A stretch of DNA of 64,000 nt from Gallionellales bacterium 39-52-133. Its GTDB lineage: Bacteria > Pseudomonadota > Gammaproteobacteria > Burkholderiales > Gallionellaceae. The notes beneath the pieces are model-generated. The model had not been told where the DNA came from. It did no database searches and worked only from the letters and a program-made list of their open reading frames with translations. Each line of letters opens with the position of its first letter. Position 1 is the stretch's first letter. The translations under genes and the position numbers were made by a program. The stretch covers positions 17,050 through 81,049 of the forward strand of contig NCJL01000010.1 in the NCBI GenBank assembly GCA_002278935.1, given 5' to 3'. Below, one piece after another: positions 51,179 through 61,508 of this stretch.

Positions 51179-51810
51179 TACGTATAAACTTATTGCCGCA
51201 TCGCGCGGAAAAGCGCAAAGCCCAGCAAGTCCAGTTCATCGCTTTCAGTGTGATCTCGGTGATCTTGGGCGCAGTGATTGTGGGCTTCGTGCATGTCGCT
51301 ATCATGACGCAAATTGATTATCAGGAGCGCCGTAACGCATATTTGAAAAAGGAAATTGTCGTTCTGGACAAGCAGATTGATGAAATAAAAAAGCTGCGTG
51401 AACAAACCAAGTCACTGCTCGCCAGAAAAACCGTGGTGGAAAATTTACAAAGTACTCGGGCGGATGTGGTCCACCTGATGGATCAGATGTTGAGAATATT
51501 ACCTGATGGTGTGTATTTGAAGTCCCTCAAGCAGGCCGGGAATAAAATCAGCCTGGTCGGATACGCGCAATCCAATGCGCGCGTTTCCACATTTATGCGC
51601 TCAATTGAAGATTCTCCCTGGCTGGATACGCCCAATTTGGTCGTGATTAGTGCCACTACTGTTGGTGGTGCTCGTCTGAATGAGTTTTCCTTAACTTTCA
51701 ATTTGACGCAGCAAGCGCCTGCCTCAACTGCAGTCAAGCCAACAGCTCTATTAGCCCCTTCAGGTGAGCATCTGTTTCTGGCATCGCTGATAGGTGAGAG
51801 TATTTTATGA
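51175..51810 (+). CDS. pilN: Type IV pilus protein PilN
   Basis: The 211-residue protein starts MIRINLLPHRAEKRK, the PilM-binding INLLP motif. A membrane helix (about 22-43), a coiled coil and a ferredoxin-like periplasmic domain follow. Overlaps of 4 bases with pilM and pilO show tight coupling. The C-terminal 30 residues (after LTQQAPAST) are an unusual hydrophobic extension. Confidence 0.94.
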   Translation: MIRINLLPHRAEKRKAQQVQFIAFSVISVILGAVIVGFVHVAIMTQIDYQERRNAYLKKEIVVLDKQIDEIKKLREQTKSLLARKTVVENLQSTRADVVHLMDQMLRILPDGVYLKSLKQAGNKISLVGYAQSNARVSTFMRSIEDSPWLDTPNLVVISATTVGGARLNEFSLTFNLTQQAPASTAVKPTALLAPSGEHLFLASLIGESIL

Positions 51811-52433
51811 ACAATCTGCTGGAAGACCTCAAAAATGTTAACCCCAAGATGCCAGGGAGTTGGCCACTGCCGATTAAACTGGGTGCCTTTACCTTGATGT
51901 TACTCGGCGTAGTAGTCGCTGGCGCGTTGCTGGACTGGCAGGATGAGTGGGATAGATTGACAGTCATACGCACGGAAGAAAATACTTTAAAGGAAGCCTA
52001 TTTGGCCAAGAAAAAACAAGCGGTCAATCTGGATCTGATTAAAAAGCAGCTAATAGAAACACAGCAAGCATTTGGTGCTTTGCTTAAGCAGCTGCCAACA
52101 AAATCAGAAATGGCGGCTTTGCTGACCGACATCAATCAGGCGGGTTTGGGGCGTGGCTTGTTGTTTGATTTGTTCAAGCCGGGCCCCGAAGTTGCAACAG
52201 GCGTATTTACCGAGCAGCCAATTACAATTAAGGTCACCGGTAGTTATGATGATCTGGGAAAGTTCGCCAGTGATATTTCAATGATGCCGCGTATCGTTAC
52301 GCTTAATGATATCAGTATTGTCCCGGTTGCTGGAGGGCAGCTCGTGATGGATGCGACAGCAAAAACTTACCGCTATCTGGATGATGCCGAACTTTCTGCA
52401 CAGAAAAAACCGGCGGGGGCAAAGAGGAAATGA
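51807..52433 (+). CDS. pilO: Type IV pilus protein PilO
   Basis: The 208-residue partner of PilN has a membrane helix (about 23-44), a coiled coil (EEAYLAKKKQAVNLDL-like region) and a periplasmic domain with LLKQLPTKSEMAALLTDINQAGLGRGL. It forms the alignment complex that joins the motor to the outer-membrane secretin. It has 4-base overlaps on both sides. Confidence 0.94.
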   Translation: MNNLLEDLKNVNPKMPGSWPLPIKLGAFTLMLLGVVVAGALLDWQDEWDRLTVIRTEENTLKEAYLAKKKQAVNLDLIKKQLIETQQAFGALLKQLPTKSEMAALLTDINQAGLGRGLLFDLFKPGPEVATGVFTEQPITIKVTGSYDDLGKFASDISMMPRIVTLNDISIVPVAGGQLVMDATAKTYRYLDDAELSAQKKPAGAKRK

Positions 52434-52987
52434 GAAACTCAGCGCTAGGTCAATCACAGATTCAGATATTGCCAGTTCGTGGTACCTTTTTAGTACTACT
52501 TGTTAGCTTGCTATTGCTAGGTTGCGGTGGAGAAGAGTTTCAGGATTTGCAAGATTTTGTAAATAACTCGGGCGCAGATTTACGTGGTCAGGTTGATCCT
52601 GCGCCAGAAATTAAGCCTTATGAACCTTTCCCTTACGATAATAGTGCCTCGCTGCCTGACCCCTTTAAGGCGCGCAAGCAGGAAGCTAAAAACACAGGAG
52701 GTACTGGTCTTAATCAGCCTGACTTCGCTAGGCCCAAGCAGGAGTTGGAAAACTTTCCTCTGGAAAGCATGAAAATGGTTGGCTACCTGCGTAAAGGTAA
52801 TACAGGGAATGCAATTATTCGCTCATCTGAAGGCAAGTTACACCGTGTTAAGGTTGGTAATTACATTGGAATGAATTTTGGACAAATTATTACAATTTCT
52901 GAAGCTGAAGTGAAGATTAAGGAAATGGTGCAGGACGGAGCCGGCGATTGGTTGGAGCGCGAGAGCAGTCTGCAATTGGTAGAGTAA
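52430..52987 (+). CDS. pilP: Type IV pilus lipoprotein PilP
   Basis: The 185-residue lipoprotein has a long N-terminal extension before the lipobox (LLLLGCG, Cys at about residue 32). It then has the PilP pattern DLQDFVNN, PEIKPYEPFPYD, LPDPFKARK, FPLESMKMVGYL and HRVKVGNYIGMNFGQI. It links PilNO to PilQ. Confidence 0.94.
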   Translation: MRNSALGQSQIQILPVRGTFLVLLVSLLLLGCGGEEFQDLQDFVNNSGADLRGQVDPAPEIKPYEPFPYDNSASLPDPFKARKQEAKNTGGTGLNQPDFARPKQELENFPLESMKMVGYLRKGNTGNAIIRSSEGKLHRVKVGNYIGMNFGQIITISEAEVKIKEMVQDGAGDWLERESSLQLVE

Positions 52988-53003
52988 TCAGGAGTAAATA
53001 TAA

Positions 53004-55088
53004 ATGAGTCAGTTTAATAATCAAACACGATACTTTGTCCGATTGGCAGCTACTGTATTAGCAGTAATCTCTTTGAATGCAAATTCACAAAACAATATTG
53101 CTGGCAATGCTGCAGATGCAAATACACTTAATGGTCTGAACAGCATTGAGTCAATAAGTGCGAGTCGTATGCCTGGCGGTGAAATAGTTGTAAAAGTGGG
53201 CATGAAACAGGTCATTGATATGCCACCGGAAGCTTTCACAATAGGCGCGCCTCCACGCATTGCATTAACTTTCCCAAGAACGACTAATGCTTTGGGGGAA
53301 AAAACCCAGGAGTTTGCAGAGGGCGATTTACGCAGCGCCACAATAGTTCAGGCAGCAGACCGTACGCGTTTAGTGTTAAATTTGAATCAGATGCTAACTT
53401 ACGATACGCCGAAAATTGAAGGCCGCACTATGATCATGACCTTGAGGCCGATCGAGGGTACGGCAGACTCGCTCGTCTCGAGATTTGCCGAGTCCCGGCC
53501 TGCTCTGCAGAAGCACAGCTTGCGTGATGTTGATTTCCATAGGGGAAAAAATGGAGAAGGACGTGTACAAGTTGACCTGTCTGACCCTAATGTTGGAATT
53601 GATATAAGACAGCAAGGTAAAACAATTGTTGTGGATTTCCTGAAAACCAGCTTGCCACGCAATTTGCAGCGCAAACTCGATGTATCAGATTTCGCTACGC
53701 CTGTGCAAATTCTCGATACATATGAGCAGGGTGAGAATGTGCGTCTTGTGATAGAGCCTAAAAACCAGTGGGTATATTCTGCATTTCAGGCAGATAACAA
53801 ATTCAACATTGAAGTTAAACAAGTCATTGAGGATAAAAAAGCTGAGAAAGCAAGGCTAGGTTACACCGGAGAGAAGCTGACATTAAATTTCCAGAATATT
53901 ACCGCTCGTGAAGCACTAAGTGTAATTGCTGATTTTACGAATCTGAATATTGTGATCAGTGATACCGTAACCGGTAGTCTGACACTGAGACTGAAAGATG
54001 TGCCATGGGATCAGGCGCTGGACATTATTCTACAGAGCAAAGGGCTGGATAAGCGCACGAATGGCAATGTAGTACAGGTTGCCCCCCGCGAGGAATTGGC
54101 TTTAAAAGAAAAAATAGAGTTAACAGCAAATCAGGATATTGAAAACTTGGAGCCTTTGCGCACGGAGAGCTTTCTTTTGAGTTATACGAAAGGAGTCGAT
54201 CTCGCTACTCTATTGACGAATGATAAGCAACGCATTCTCACTAAGAGAGGTACTGCAGTGGTGGATACGCGCACCAATACTATTTTTGTGCAGGACACGC
54301 CATCTGGTCTGGATGAGGCACGTAAAATAATTAAACAACTAGATGTTGCGGTAAGGCAAGTAATTATTGAGGCACGTTTTGTGGAAGCTAAAGAAACCTT
54401 TGCCCGTAGTTTGGGTGGCAGGTTGAACTCGACGAATAATCCAATTAATCCTCCTAACTACCTACAGCCTGGTGCAGGCGTCGCAACAGGCAGTAGTTTG
54501 AATTTGCCAGGCTTCTCCGGCTCGCTGGCTTCCACTGCTGCAGGTACTTTGGGAATGGTATTTACTGCTGCAAGTGGTCAGGCGCTCAGCCTAGAGCTAA
54601 TGGCAGCACAGGTTGATGGAAAAACAAAGTCTATAGCTAGCCCTCGAGTTCTGACAGCGGATTCGACTCTGGCTGTGATCGAGTCAGGTGTAGAAATCCC
54701 TTATGCTACATACAGTGCAGCAGGGACAAATGTTCAGTTTAAGAAAGCGTTGCTGAGTTTAAATGTAACCCCCAAAATTACCCCTGACGATAGAGTAAAT
54801 ATGAAAGTGATTCTTACTCAGGATACGGTGGGCACAATATATTTTGGTATTCCAAGTATTGATACTAAGAAGGTGGACACTCAGGTGTTGGTTGAAAATG
54901 GCGGCACCCTAGTTATTGGCGGAGTTTACAAGCAGGAGGATCTTGATACAAGAAATTCGGTTCCCTTGCTCGCTGATATTCCGATTTTAGGCTGGTTATT
55001 TAAAAATGAGGTAAGGACATCAGAAAAGAAGGAATTGCTGGTATTTATTACGCCAAGAATCATGAGCGAGAGCTTGAATCTGCGTTAA
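53004..55088 (+). CDS. pilQ: Type IV pilus secretin PilQ
   Basis: The 694-residue outer-membrane secretin has a signal peptide (residues 1-29), AMIN domains (about 45-280), an N0/STN domain (LTLNFQNITAREALSVIADF), an N1 domain and the secretin core. The core signature is VLVENGGTLVIGGVYKQED with VPLLADIPILGWLFK. It forms the pore for pilus exit and DNA uptake. With ComM it points to natural competence or twitching. Codon use in pilP and pilQ is more AT-rich than in pilM. Confidence 0.96.
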   Translation: MSQFNNQTRYFVRLAATVLAVISLNANSQNNIAGNAADANTLNGLNSIESISASRMPGGEIVVKVGMKQVIDMPPEAFTIGAPPRIALTFPRTTNALGEKTQEFAEGDLRSATIVQAADRTRLVLNLNQMLTYDTPKIEGRTMIMTLRPIEGTADSLVSRFAESRPALQKHSLRDVDFHRGKNGEGRVQVDLSDPNVGIDIRQQGKTIVVDFLKTSLPRNLQRKLDVSDFATPVQILDTYEQGENVRLVIEPKNQWVYSAFQADNKFNIEVKQVIEDKKAEKARLGYTGEKLTLNFQNITAREALSVIADFTNLNIVISDTVTGSLTLRLKDVPWDQALDIILQSKGLDKRTNGNVVQVAPREELALKEKIELTANQDIENLEPLRTESFLLSYTKGVDLATLLTNDKQRILTKRGTAVVDTRTNTIFVQDTPSGLDEARKIIKQLDVAVRQVIIEARFVEAKETFARSLGGRLNSTNNPINPPNYLQPGAGVATGSSLNLPGFSGSLASTAAGTLGMVFTAASGQALSLELMAAQVDGKTKSIASPRVLTADSTLAVIESGVEIPYATYSAAGTNVQFKKALLSLNVTPKITPDDRVNMKVILTQDTVGTIYFGIPSIDTKKVDTQVLVENGGTLVIGGVYKQEDLDTRNSVPLLADIPILGWLFKNEVRTSEKKELLVFITPRIMSESLNLR

Positions 55089-55105
55089 ATAAGCCAATGG
55101 AATAT

Positions 55106-55129
55106 AAAGCCCGGCCTTAGCCGGGCTTT
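55106..55129 (+). terminator. pilQ terminator
   Basis: AAAGCCCGGC and GCCGGGCTTT form a perfect 10-bp stem around CTTA, followed by ATTGTTTCT, 17 bases past the pilQ stop. It separates the pil operon from aroKB. Confidence 0.85.
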
Positions 55130-55184
55130 ATTGTTTCTGTTGCCTGTAAGTTGAGGTGCATTATTTTCCCCTACAATTTTTACT

Positions 55185-56843
55185 ATGCATAATAAAAACA
55201 TCACCACTGTTAAACGACAGTCAGGAAATATAATTCTGGTAGGAATGATGGGTTCGGGAAAGACAACCGTCGGCCGCTTGCTTGCCAAACATCTTGGGAA
55301 AACCTTTATTGACAGTGATGAGGAAATCTTAAAACGTACAGGAGTGACGATTCAGCATATATTCGATGTTGAAGGCGAAGTTGGCTTTCGCCAGCGAGAA
55401 GCCGGCATTGTACAAGAGTTGCTGCAGCGCAACGATATCGTGCTGGCAACGGGAGGTGGTGCGATACTGGATAAACACAACAGAAGCATGATGCGTGAAA
55501 ATGGCACGGTGGTGTATTTAAAAAGCGGGGTGCATGATTTATGGCAACGAACCCGACATGATCGCAGCCGTCCACTGTTGCAAACAACTGACCCACGCGC
55601 AAAATTGCATGAATTATTCGAACAGCGTAACCCTCTATATACTGAAATGGCAGATATTGTCATACATACCGGCAAGCAGAATGTACAGGTATTACTATCT
55701 GCCTTGCAGCGAAAACTCAATTCTTCACAAAGCACAACACAAGCCTTGAAAAACGTACAAACATTAAAAGTCGGACTGGCTGAGCGCAGCTATCCTATCC
55801 ATATCGGCACCGAGTTATTGAGTCGCATGGAGTTGATCTTACCTTTCATACCTCACAAGCGAGTTGCCATAGTTACTAATACCACTGTTGAGCCGCTCTA
55901 TATGGTGCAGTTAAGCAAGTTGCTGGAAAGCAATGGTGTAAAAGTAGTGTCGATTATCCTGCCTGATGGCGAGCAATACAAAAATTTCGAAACATTGAAT
56001 TTGATTTACGATGCACTGTTGACGCATCGCTGTGAGCGAAATACACCGTTAATTGCGCTGGGTGGCGGAGTAATTGGTGATATGACAGGCTATGCTGCTG
56101 CAACCTATTTGCGTGGCGTACCCTTTATTCAAATTCCGACCACACTGTTGTCGCAAGTAGATTCCTCGGTGGGTGGCAAGACCGGCATCAATCATCCCTT
56201 GGGTAAAAACATGATAGGTGCGTTCTATCAGCCGCAACTGGTGCTAGCCGATATCACCACTCTCAATACCTTGCCTGATCAGGAATTGCGTGCAGGTCTG
56301 GCAGAAGTTATCAAGTACGGCCTGATACGCGATCTGCCATTTCTGGAATGGCTGGAAGCCAACATGGAAAAACTGCTGGCACGGGATGCGGGTGCGCTGC
56401 AATACGCCATCGTGCGCAGCTGCGAGAACAAGGCTGAAGTGGTTGGGAATGATGAACGTGAAAGTGGCGAGCGCGCCTTGCTAAATCTTGGGCATACCTT
56501 TGGTCATGCCATTGAAAACGGAATGGGCTATGGCGTATGGCTACACGGTGAAGCGGTAGCAGCTGGCACAATAATGGCTGCAGATTTATCGCAACGTCTG
56601 GGGTGGATAAGCGAGCAAGATGTGATCCGTATTCGGCAATTATTCGAAAGGGCAGGTTTGCCTGTGGTTGCGCCGAATCTTGGTGCCGATCAGTATTTGC
56701 AACTCATGGGGCTTGATAAAAAAGTGATTGATGGTCAAATACGCTTCATACTTCTTAAAGCGCTTGGGCAGGCCGTAATATCCAGTGCAGTACCTGTAGA
56801 CTTGTTGCGGCAAACACTGGAAGCATGCAGTGAAAAACACTGA
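55185..56843 (+). CDS. aroKB: Fused shikimate kinase / 3-dehydroquinate synthase
   Basis: This single 552-residue frame joins AroK (about 14-178) to AroB (about 192-552) through a 12-residue Ser/Thr/Gln-rich linker. AroK is complete: Walker [10 protein letters not shown] (20-28), [24 protein letters not shown] and RSRPLL. AroB is complete: [49 protein letters not shown] and [12 protein letters not shown]. AroB acts at step 2 and AroK at step 5 of the shikimate pathway, so the fusion is not of consecutive steps. In most proteobacteria they are adjacent separate genes after pilQ, exactly this location. Confidence 0.94.
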   Translation: MHNKNITTVKRQSGNIILVGMMGSGKTTVGRLLAKHLGKTFIDSDEEILKRTGVTIQHIFDVEGEVGFRQREAGIVQELLQRNDIVLATGGGAILDKHNRSMMRENGTVVYLKSGVHDLWQRTRHDRSRPLLQTTDPRAKLHELFEQRNPLYTEMADIVIHTGKQNVQVLLSALQRKLNSSQSTTQALKNVQTLKVGLAERSYPIHIGTELLSRMELILPFIPHKRVAIVTNTTVEPLYMVQLSKLLESNGVKVVSIILPDGEQYKNFETLNLIYDALLTHRCERNTPLIALGGGVIGDMTGYAAATYLRGVPFIQIPTTLLSQVDSSVGGKTGINHPLGKNMIGAFYQPQLVLADITTLNTLPDQELRAGLAEVIKYGLIRDLPFLEWLEANMEKLLARDAGALQYAIVRSCENKAEVVGNDERESGERALLNLGHTFGHAIENGMGYGVWLHGEAVAAGTIMAADLSQRLGWISEQDVIRIRQLFERAGLPVVAPNLGADQYLQLMGLDKKVIDGQIRFILLKALGQAVISSAVPVDLLRQTLEACSEKH

Positions 56844-57957
56844 ACTTGCTCCCTATGCAGTTGGTACGCACAATTCGCGCGGGCGCAAAGTGCAAGAAGG
56901 TGCGCCCAATGGGCGAAGCGAGTTTCAACGTGACCGTGATCGTATAATCCATTCGACTGCTTTTCGTCGACTGGAATATAAAACACAAGTTTTTGTAAAT
57001 CATGAGGGTGATTTATTCCGTACCCGACTTACCCACAGTATTGAGGTTGCGCAAATCGGCCGCTCAATAGCTCGCCGTTTGAGCCTGAATGAAGATCTGG
57101 TAGAGGCGATAGCGCTAGCCCATGATGTCGGGCATACGCCATTTGGACATGCCGGGCAAGACGAACTTAATACCTGTATGCAAGGCCATGGAGGCTTTGA
57201 ACACAATCTGCAATCCCTGCGCGTTGTAGATCTGCTGGAAGAACGCTACGCAGCATTTGACGGGCTTAATCTCAGTTTCGAAACGCGCGAGGGAATACTC
57301 AAGCATTGTGCCTTAAACAAAGCCGCACAATTGGGCGAGATCGGTGCAAGGTTTATAAACAATCAGCGCCCTTCGCTGGAAGCGCAAGTAACAAACCTGG
57401 CGGATGAAATTGCATACAACAACCATGACGTGGATGATGGCCTGCGCTCAGGCCTGATTACGCTGGAACAGTTGTCAGGTGTGAGACTTTTTGCAACACA
57501 TCTGCAAGCAGTAAATAGTGCATATCCAAACCTTGAGGGGCGTCGCGTTATACATGAAACAGTACGCAGTATGATCAATACCCTGATTACTGATTTGATT
57601 GGACAGACCGAGAAAAATATTCAGGCAGCTGCAGTGTGCACTCTTGGCGATGTTCGTGCAGCGCCAGCCTTGGCCAGCTTTAGCAGCGAGTTATATACTC
57701 AGCAGCGCGAACTCAAGGTTTTTCTTCATACGCATTTATATAGGCACTATCGAGTCATGCGCATGAGTAATAAAGCGCGCCGAATTATAAGGGAATTGTT
57801 TTTGGTTTTCATGAGTGACAGCAGATTGCTGCCACCACAGTTTCAGCGTCAGGCAGAAGTTGATCAGTCCAGAGCCGTGGCAGATTATGTGGCAGGCATG
57901 ACAGACCGCTACGCGATCAAGGAGTATCGCAGGCTGTTTGCAGTCGAGGAAGAATAG
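56830..57957 (+). CDS. dgt: dGTPase-like deoxynucleotide triphosphohydrolase
   Basis: The 375-residue HD-superfamily enzyme has [24 protein letters not shown], the HD site HSIEVAQIG...[18 protein letters not shown] and later [16 protein letters not shown]. It hydrolyses dNTPs to nucleoside and triphosphate. The start is a GTG at 56830 inside the aroKB 3' end (14-base overlap). The next downstream ATG would delete the conserved N-terminal block. Confidence 0.92.
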   Translation: MKNTELAPYAVGTHNSRGRKVQEGAPNGRSEFQRDRDRIIHSTAFRRLEYKTQVFVNHEGDLFRTRLTHSIEVAQIGRSIARRLSLNEDLVEAIALAHDVGHTPFGHAGQDELNTCMQGHGGFEHNLQSLRVVDLLEERYAAFDGLNLSFETREGILKHCALNKAAQLGEIGARFINNQRPSLEAQVTNLADEIAYNNHDVDDGLRSGLITLEQLSGVRLFATHLQAVNSAYPNLEGRRVIHETVRSMINTLITDLIGQTEKNIQAAAVCTLGDVRAAPALASFSSELYTQQRELKVFLHTHLYRHYRVMRMSNKARRIIRELFLVFMSDSRLLPPQFQRQAEVDQSRAVADYVAGMTDRYAIKEYRRLFAVEEE

Positions 57958-58088
57958 TTTTAAAAATAATTAATATAAACAATCAGTTGTCTAATTTCAG
58001 GGTAATCTGAGAGGTTAAAATTGTCCTCAGTCCAACATTGATAGTTGGTAGAGCCAGCACCCGGCCAAGGACATCTTTCCATATGCCC

Positions 58089-58118
58089 TTGCCATAACAC
58101 TGCCAAATGTCGTAGAAT
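58089..58118 (+). promoter_or_regulatory. rpsP: Predicted sigma-70 promoter of rpsP operon
   Basis: TTGCCA and TAGAAT are separated by 18 bases, about 47 bases before the rpsP ATG. The rest of the 208-base gap after dgt holds no gene. Confidence 0.6.
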
Positions 58119-58165
58119 TCGCGCCCTTTGGCATCAGCTAAATTACATACAATAGGTTTTAGACT

Positions 58166-58420
58166 ATGGTTATTATTCGTCTTTCACGTGGCGGCTCCAG
58201 GAATCGCCCATTTTTCAACGTAGTCGTAGCAGATTCGCGCAACCGTCGCGATGGCCGCTTTATCGAGCGCGTTGGTTTTTACAATCCAGTTGCTCCTGAA
58301 GGTCAGGAAGCATTGCGCTTGCAGATGGAGCGCATTACTCACTGGCAGGAAAAAGGCGCGCAGTTGAGCGAGACTGTTTCCAAGTTGGTAAAGCGTTCTG
58401 GTGCAGCAGCAAAAGCCTGA
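58166..58420 (+). CDS. rpsP: 30S ribosomal protein S16
   Basis: The 84-residue protein begins [26 protein letters not shown], the S16 signature, followed by [14 protein letters not shown]. It starts the rpsP-rimM-trmD-rplS operon conserved across bacteria. Confidence 0.98.
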   Translation: MVIIRLSRGGSRNRPFFNVVVADSRNRRDGRFIERVGFYNPVAPEGQEALRLQMERITHWQEKGAQLSETVSKLVKRSGAAAKA

Positions 58421-58928
58421 TTTGCCTGATCCCATGGTAGTCATGGGGCGTATAGTTTCGGCGCAAGGATTACTGGGCTGGGTAAAGGTACAAACTTTTA
58501 CCGAGCATCTGGATGCCTTGATTGATTATCATACTTGGCAACTGGGTAATGACAAACACCCCTGGCGCGAATTCAAGGTGCTGGAGTGCAAGCCCCATAC
58601 CAAGGTTCTGGTTGCCAGGCTGGAAGGAATTACTGATCGAACTGCCGCAGAAAAATGCAAAGGCCTATTAATTGCCGTGCCGCGCAGCAGTTTGCCCAAA
58701 GCCGGCACAGATGAATACTACTGGTCGGATTTAATCGGTTTGACAGTGGTTAATCTGGAAGGCGAAGGATTGGGTACGGTCGACAGCCTGCTGGACATGG
58801 GTGCGAACGATGTGCTGTGCGTGCGTAACGATGAAGGTGAAATTCTGATTCCATTTTTGTCGCACGTGGTGCAGCAGGTTAGCCTGGAAGAGAAACTAAT
58901 CCGCGTTGACTGGCAAGCGGATTATTGA
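58401..58928 (+). CDS. rimM: Ribosome maturation factor RimM
   Basis: The 175-residue product from a GTG at 58401 overlaps rpsP by 20 bases; an ATG at 58434 would give 164 residues and is about equally likely. It has the RimM domain ([24 protein letters not shown]) and a PRC barrel ([41 protein letters not shown]). It aids 16S processing and 30S head assembly with S19. Confidence 0.95.
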   Translation: MQQQKPDLPDPMVVMGRIVSAQGLLGWVKVQTFTEHLDALIDYHTWQLGNDKHPWREFKVLECKPHTKVLVARLEGITDRTAAEKCKGLLIAVPRSSLPKAGTDEYYWSDLIGLTVVNLEGEGLGTVDSLLDMGANDVLCVRNDEGEILIPFLSHVVQQVSLEEKLIRVDWQADY

Positions 58929-58933
58929 ATTCC

Positions 58934-59710
58934 ATGCATTTCGATGTAATTACGCTGTTTCCTGAAATGTTCAATGCCATCACGCAGTCAGGCATAACAA
59001 GAAGGGCGCTTGAGCAGAACAGGTATGAGTTGCACACCTGGAATCCTCGCGACTACACCAGCGACAAGCATCGCAGTGTGGATGACCGGCCTTATGGTGG
59101 TGGCCCCGGGATGTTGATGATGGCAGAGCCGCTGGCACAGGCAATAGCAGCGGCGAAAAATTGTCAGGTGCAAGCAGGAATTACAAAGACTCGCGTAATA
59201 CACCTTTCTCCGCAAGGGCGTCCACTGACTCACGACATTGTGAAAGAGTTGCTGGCGCGGGACACAGGATTGATTTTATTGGCAAGTCGTTATGAGGGCG
59301 TGGATGAACGCCTGTTGCGACAGCATGTAGATGAAGAGCTTTCCATCGGTGACTATGTATTGTCCGGTGGCGAGTTGGCAGCGATGGTGTTGATAGACAG
59401 TATGGTGAGGCAGTTGCCCGGCGTGTTGGGTGATGCTGAATCAGCGCAGCAGGACTCCTTTGTACAAGGTTTGCTGGATTGTCCGCATTACACGCGCCCG
59501 GAAGTTTATGCAGGCGAGGGTGTGCCGGAAGTGTTAATGTCCGGGCACCACGCCGAAATAGAGAAGTGGCGGTTGAAACAGGCGCTTGGTCGCACCTGGC
59601 AACGCCGCCCGGATTTGCTGGCACAACGCCAGTTAACAAAACAGGAAGCTCGGCTACTGGCAGAGTACCAGCAGGAACAAGCTTCCGTACAACAAGAGGA
59701 AATAAAATGA
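58934..59710 (+). CDS. trmD: tRNA (guanine37-N1)-methyltransferase
   Basis: The 258-residue SPOUT methyltransferase starts [13 protein letters not shown]. Trefoil-knot motifs are [34 protein letters not shown] and [15 protein letters not shown], with the catalytic Asp in the [10 protein letters not shown] region nearby. It methylates G37 of tRNAs to prevent frameshifts. I use the ATG at 58934; the TTG at 58925 overlaps the rimM stop. Its stop overlaps rplS (ATGA). Confidence 0.96.
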   Translation: MHFDVITLFPEMFNAITQSGITRRALEQNRYELHTWNPRDYTSDKHRSVDDRPYGGGPGMLMMAEPLAQAIAAAKNCQVQAGITKTRVIHLSPQGRPLTHDIVKELLARDTGLILLASRYEGVDERLLRQHVDEELSIGDYVLSGGELAAMVLIDSMVRQLPGVLGDAESAQQDSFVQGLLDCPHYTRPEVYAGEGVPEVLMSGHHAEIEKWRLKQALGRTWQRRPDLLAQRQLTKQEARLLAEYQQEQASVQQEEIK

Positions 59711-60081
59711 ATCTGCTCGAAACACTGGAAAAAGAAGAAATTGCCCGTCTGGGTAAAGTGATCCCTAACTTCGCCCCTGGCGACACTGTGATCGTAAACG
59801 TGAACATCGTTGAAGGTGAGCGCAAGCGTACCCAGGCGTTTGAAGGTGTGGTAATTGCAAAGCGCAAGGGCAGCAGCCTGAATGCCTCTTTCATCGTGCG
59901 TAAAGTATCTGCCGGTGAAGGCGTTGAGCGTACATTCCAGACTTACTCACCTATGATCGCCAGTATTGAAGTCAAGCGCCGCGGTGACGTACGTCGCGCC
60001 AAGCTGTACTATCTGCGCGACCGTTCTGGCAAATCAGCACGTATCAAGGAAAAGCTGGTTGCACGCAAGACAGCAGCTTAA
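59707..60081 (+). CDS. rplS: 50S ribosomal protein L19
   Basis: The 124-residue protein starts [20 protein letters not shown] and has [32 protein letters not shown], the L19 signature. The GAGG in the trmD end is its ribosome site. It closes the operon and is followed by a strong terminator. Confidence 0.97.
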   Translation: MNLLETLEKEEIARLGKVIPNFAPGDTVIVNVNIVEGERKRTQAFEGVVIAKRKGSSLNASFIVRKVSAGEGVERTFQTYSPMIASIEVKRRGDVRRAKLYYLRDRSGKSARIKEKLVARKTAA

Positions 60082-60101
60082 ATTCTAGCGCTGCATGTTG
60101 G

Positions 60102-60130
60102 AAAAAGGGGAGCTTCGGCTCCCCTTTTTT
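60102..60130 (+). terminator. Terminator of the rpsP-rplS operon
   Basis: AAAAAGGGGAGC and GCTCCCCTTTTTT pair around a TTCG tetraloop. The stable UUCG loop and the T6 run make this the clearest terminator in the window. Confidence 0.97.
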
Positions 60131-60148
60131 ATTGTTATGATGTGCATT

Positions 60149-60622
60149 ATGAAAACAACAAATCAATACCAGGCCAAACTGATCGCTCCGTTCGGGGTGC
60201 TGGGCATTGTGTGCAATGAAGATACATTGACTGGAGTGCAGTTTCTTGCGGCAGACACCGTAGCGCAAGCGCCACAAAGCCGGTATGCAAAAGAAGTGTG
60301 CAAACAACTAGCGGCTTATTTTGAAGATGCGGACTTCCATTTCAGTTTACCAATAAAATTTGCCGGTACGGCTCATCAAAACAAAGTATGGCAAGCCATG
60401 TGTGCCATTCCTCGCGGACAGACCAGGCAGTATGGCGACCTCGCACGGGAGTTGGCGTCCAGTCCGCGCGCAGTGGGACAGGCGTGCGGTGCCAACCCTA
60501 TTCCTATCGTCATCCCGTGTCATCGTGTGGTGAGCAAGACTGGCATGGGTGGTTTTGCGCATCAGCGTGACGGGTATGAACTGGGCATCAAGCGCTGGTT
60601 ATTGGCACATGAGCAACGCTGA
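60149..60622 (+). CDS. ogt: Methylated-DNA--protein-cysteine methyltransferase
   Basis: The 157-residue suicide repair protein has the DNA-binding AMCAIPRGQTRQYGDLA and RAVGQACGANPIPIVIPCHRVV, with the acceptor Cys in PCHRV and GYELGIKRWLL at the end. It removes O6-alkyl groups from guanine. I use the ATG at 60149 just after the terminator. The longer frame begins inside that terminator. Confidence 0.93.
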   Translation: MKTTNQYQAKLIAPFGVLGIVCNEDTLTGVQFLAADTVAQAPQSRYAKEVCKQLAAYFEDADFHFSLPIKFAGTAHQNKVWQAMCAIPRGQTRQYGDLARELASSPRAVGQACGANPIPIVIPCHRVVSKTGMGGFAHQRDGYELGIKRWLLAHEQR

Positions 60623-61505
60623 GCTGCTGGATGAGTTTAGCGATACTCTGTGGCTGGAAGATGGTCTTTCACGTAATACGCTGGAAAGCTACCGCAGAGA
60701 TCTGCGTAAATTCGCCCTGTGGCTCGAACAGCATCGCAAGGTGCTGTTGTTGCAAGGCACTCATGCAGATATTCAGGGATTCCTTGCGTATCTGGTCATG
60801 GAACAAAAAGCCCGTGCTACCAGCACCAGCCGCGCCATTTCCAGCCTCAAACGCTTGTACCAGTACTTGCTGAGACAGGGCAAAATCAGTGTTGATCCAA
60901 CGTTGCAGATCGCCACGCCCAAGCTCCCCCGCAGCTTGCCCAAGAGCCTCACCGAGCAGGATGTCGAGTTGCTGCTGCAAGCGCCCGATACCGATACGCC
61001 CTTGGGCATGCGCGACCGCACCATGCTGGAAGTGCTGTATGCCGGTGGCTTGCGCGTGTCCGAGTTGGTGGGCTTGAGCGTCGCACAGATTAGCCTGGAT
61101 ATGGGCGTGGTAAGAGTCATGGGCAAAGGCAGCAAGGAGAGACTGGTGCCGCTGGGTGACGAAGCGCTTGATTGGGTGCGACGCTATCTCGCAGAAGCGC
61201 GATCAGCTCTGTTGAACAATCAGGTGAGCAACGCAATGTTTGTCACTGCACGCGGCGAGGGCATGACACGGCAGATGTTCTGGTATCTCATCAAGCGCCA
61301 TGCAAAACACGGCGGGCTGAGCAAGCCTATCTCGCCACATACTCTGCGACATGCCTTTGCCACCCATCTATTAAATCATGGTGCAGATTTGCGCGTAGTG
61401 CAGTTATTGCTGGGCCATGCAGATATATCGACTACGCAGATTTACACCCATGTGGCGCGAGAGCGCCTGAAGAATTTGCATGCTCAGCATCATCCCAGAG
61501 GATAA
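60609..61505 (+). CDS. xerD: Site-specific tyrosine recombinase XerD
   Basis: The 298-residue recombinase acts with XerC at dif to resolve chromosome dimers. Its N-terminal SAM-like domain (LSRNTLESYRRDLRKFALWL) is followed by catalytic Arg in YAGGLRVSELVGL, Lys in GKGSKERLVPL, HxxR in SPHTLRHAFATHLLNHG, His in LLGHADISTTQ and Tyr in IYTHV. It overlaps ogt by 14 bases. The flanks show no integrated element, so it is the housekeeping enzyme. Confidence 0.95.
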   Translation: MSNAELLDEFSDTLWLEDGLSRNTLESYRRDLRKFALWLEQHRKVLLLQGTHADIQGFLAYLVMEQKARATSTSRAISSLKRLYQYLLRQGKISVDPTLQIATPKLPRSLPKSLTEQDVELLLQAPDTDTPLGMRDRTMLEVLYAGGLRVSELVGLSVAQISLDMGVVRVMGKGSKERLVPLGDEALDWVRRYLAEARSALLNNQVSNAMFVTARGEGMTRQMFWYLIKRHAKHGGLSKPISPHTLRHAFATHLLNHGADLRVVQLLLGHADISTTQIYTHVARERLKNLHAQHHPRG

Positions 61506-61508
61506 ACA

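Noticed and set aside
58043..58070. tRNA-like stretch AGTTGGTAGAGC followed by GGCCAAGG
   Set aside because: It resembles a D-arm and anticodon arm of tRNA-Gly, but there is no acceptor stem, no T-arm with TTCGA and no CCA; probably chance or a very old fragment.
60609..61505. Integrase of a mobile element
   Set aside because: Sequence and length fit housekeeping XerD, and there are no attachment repeats or phage genes around it.
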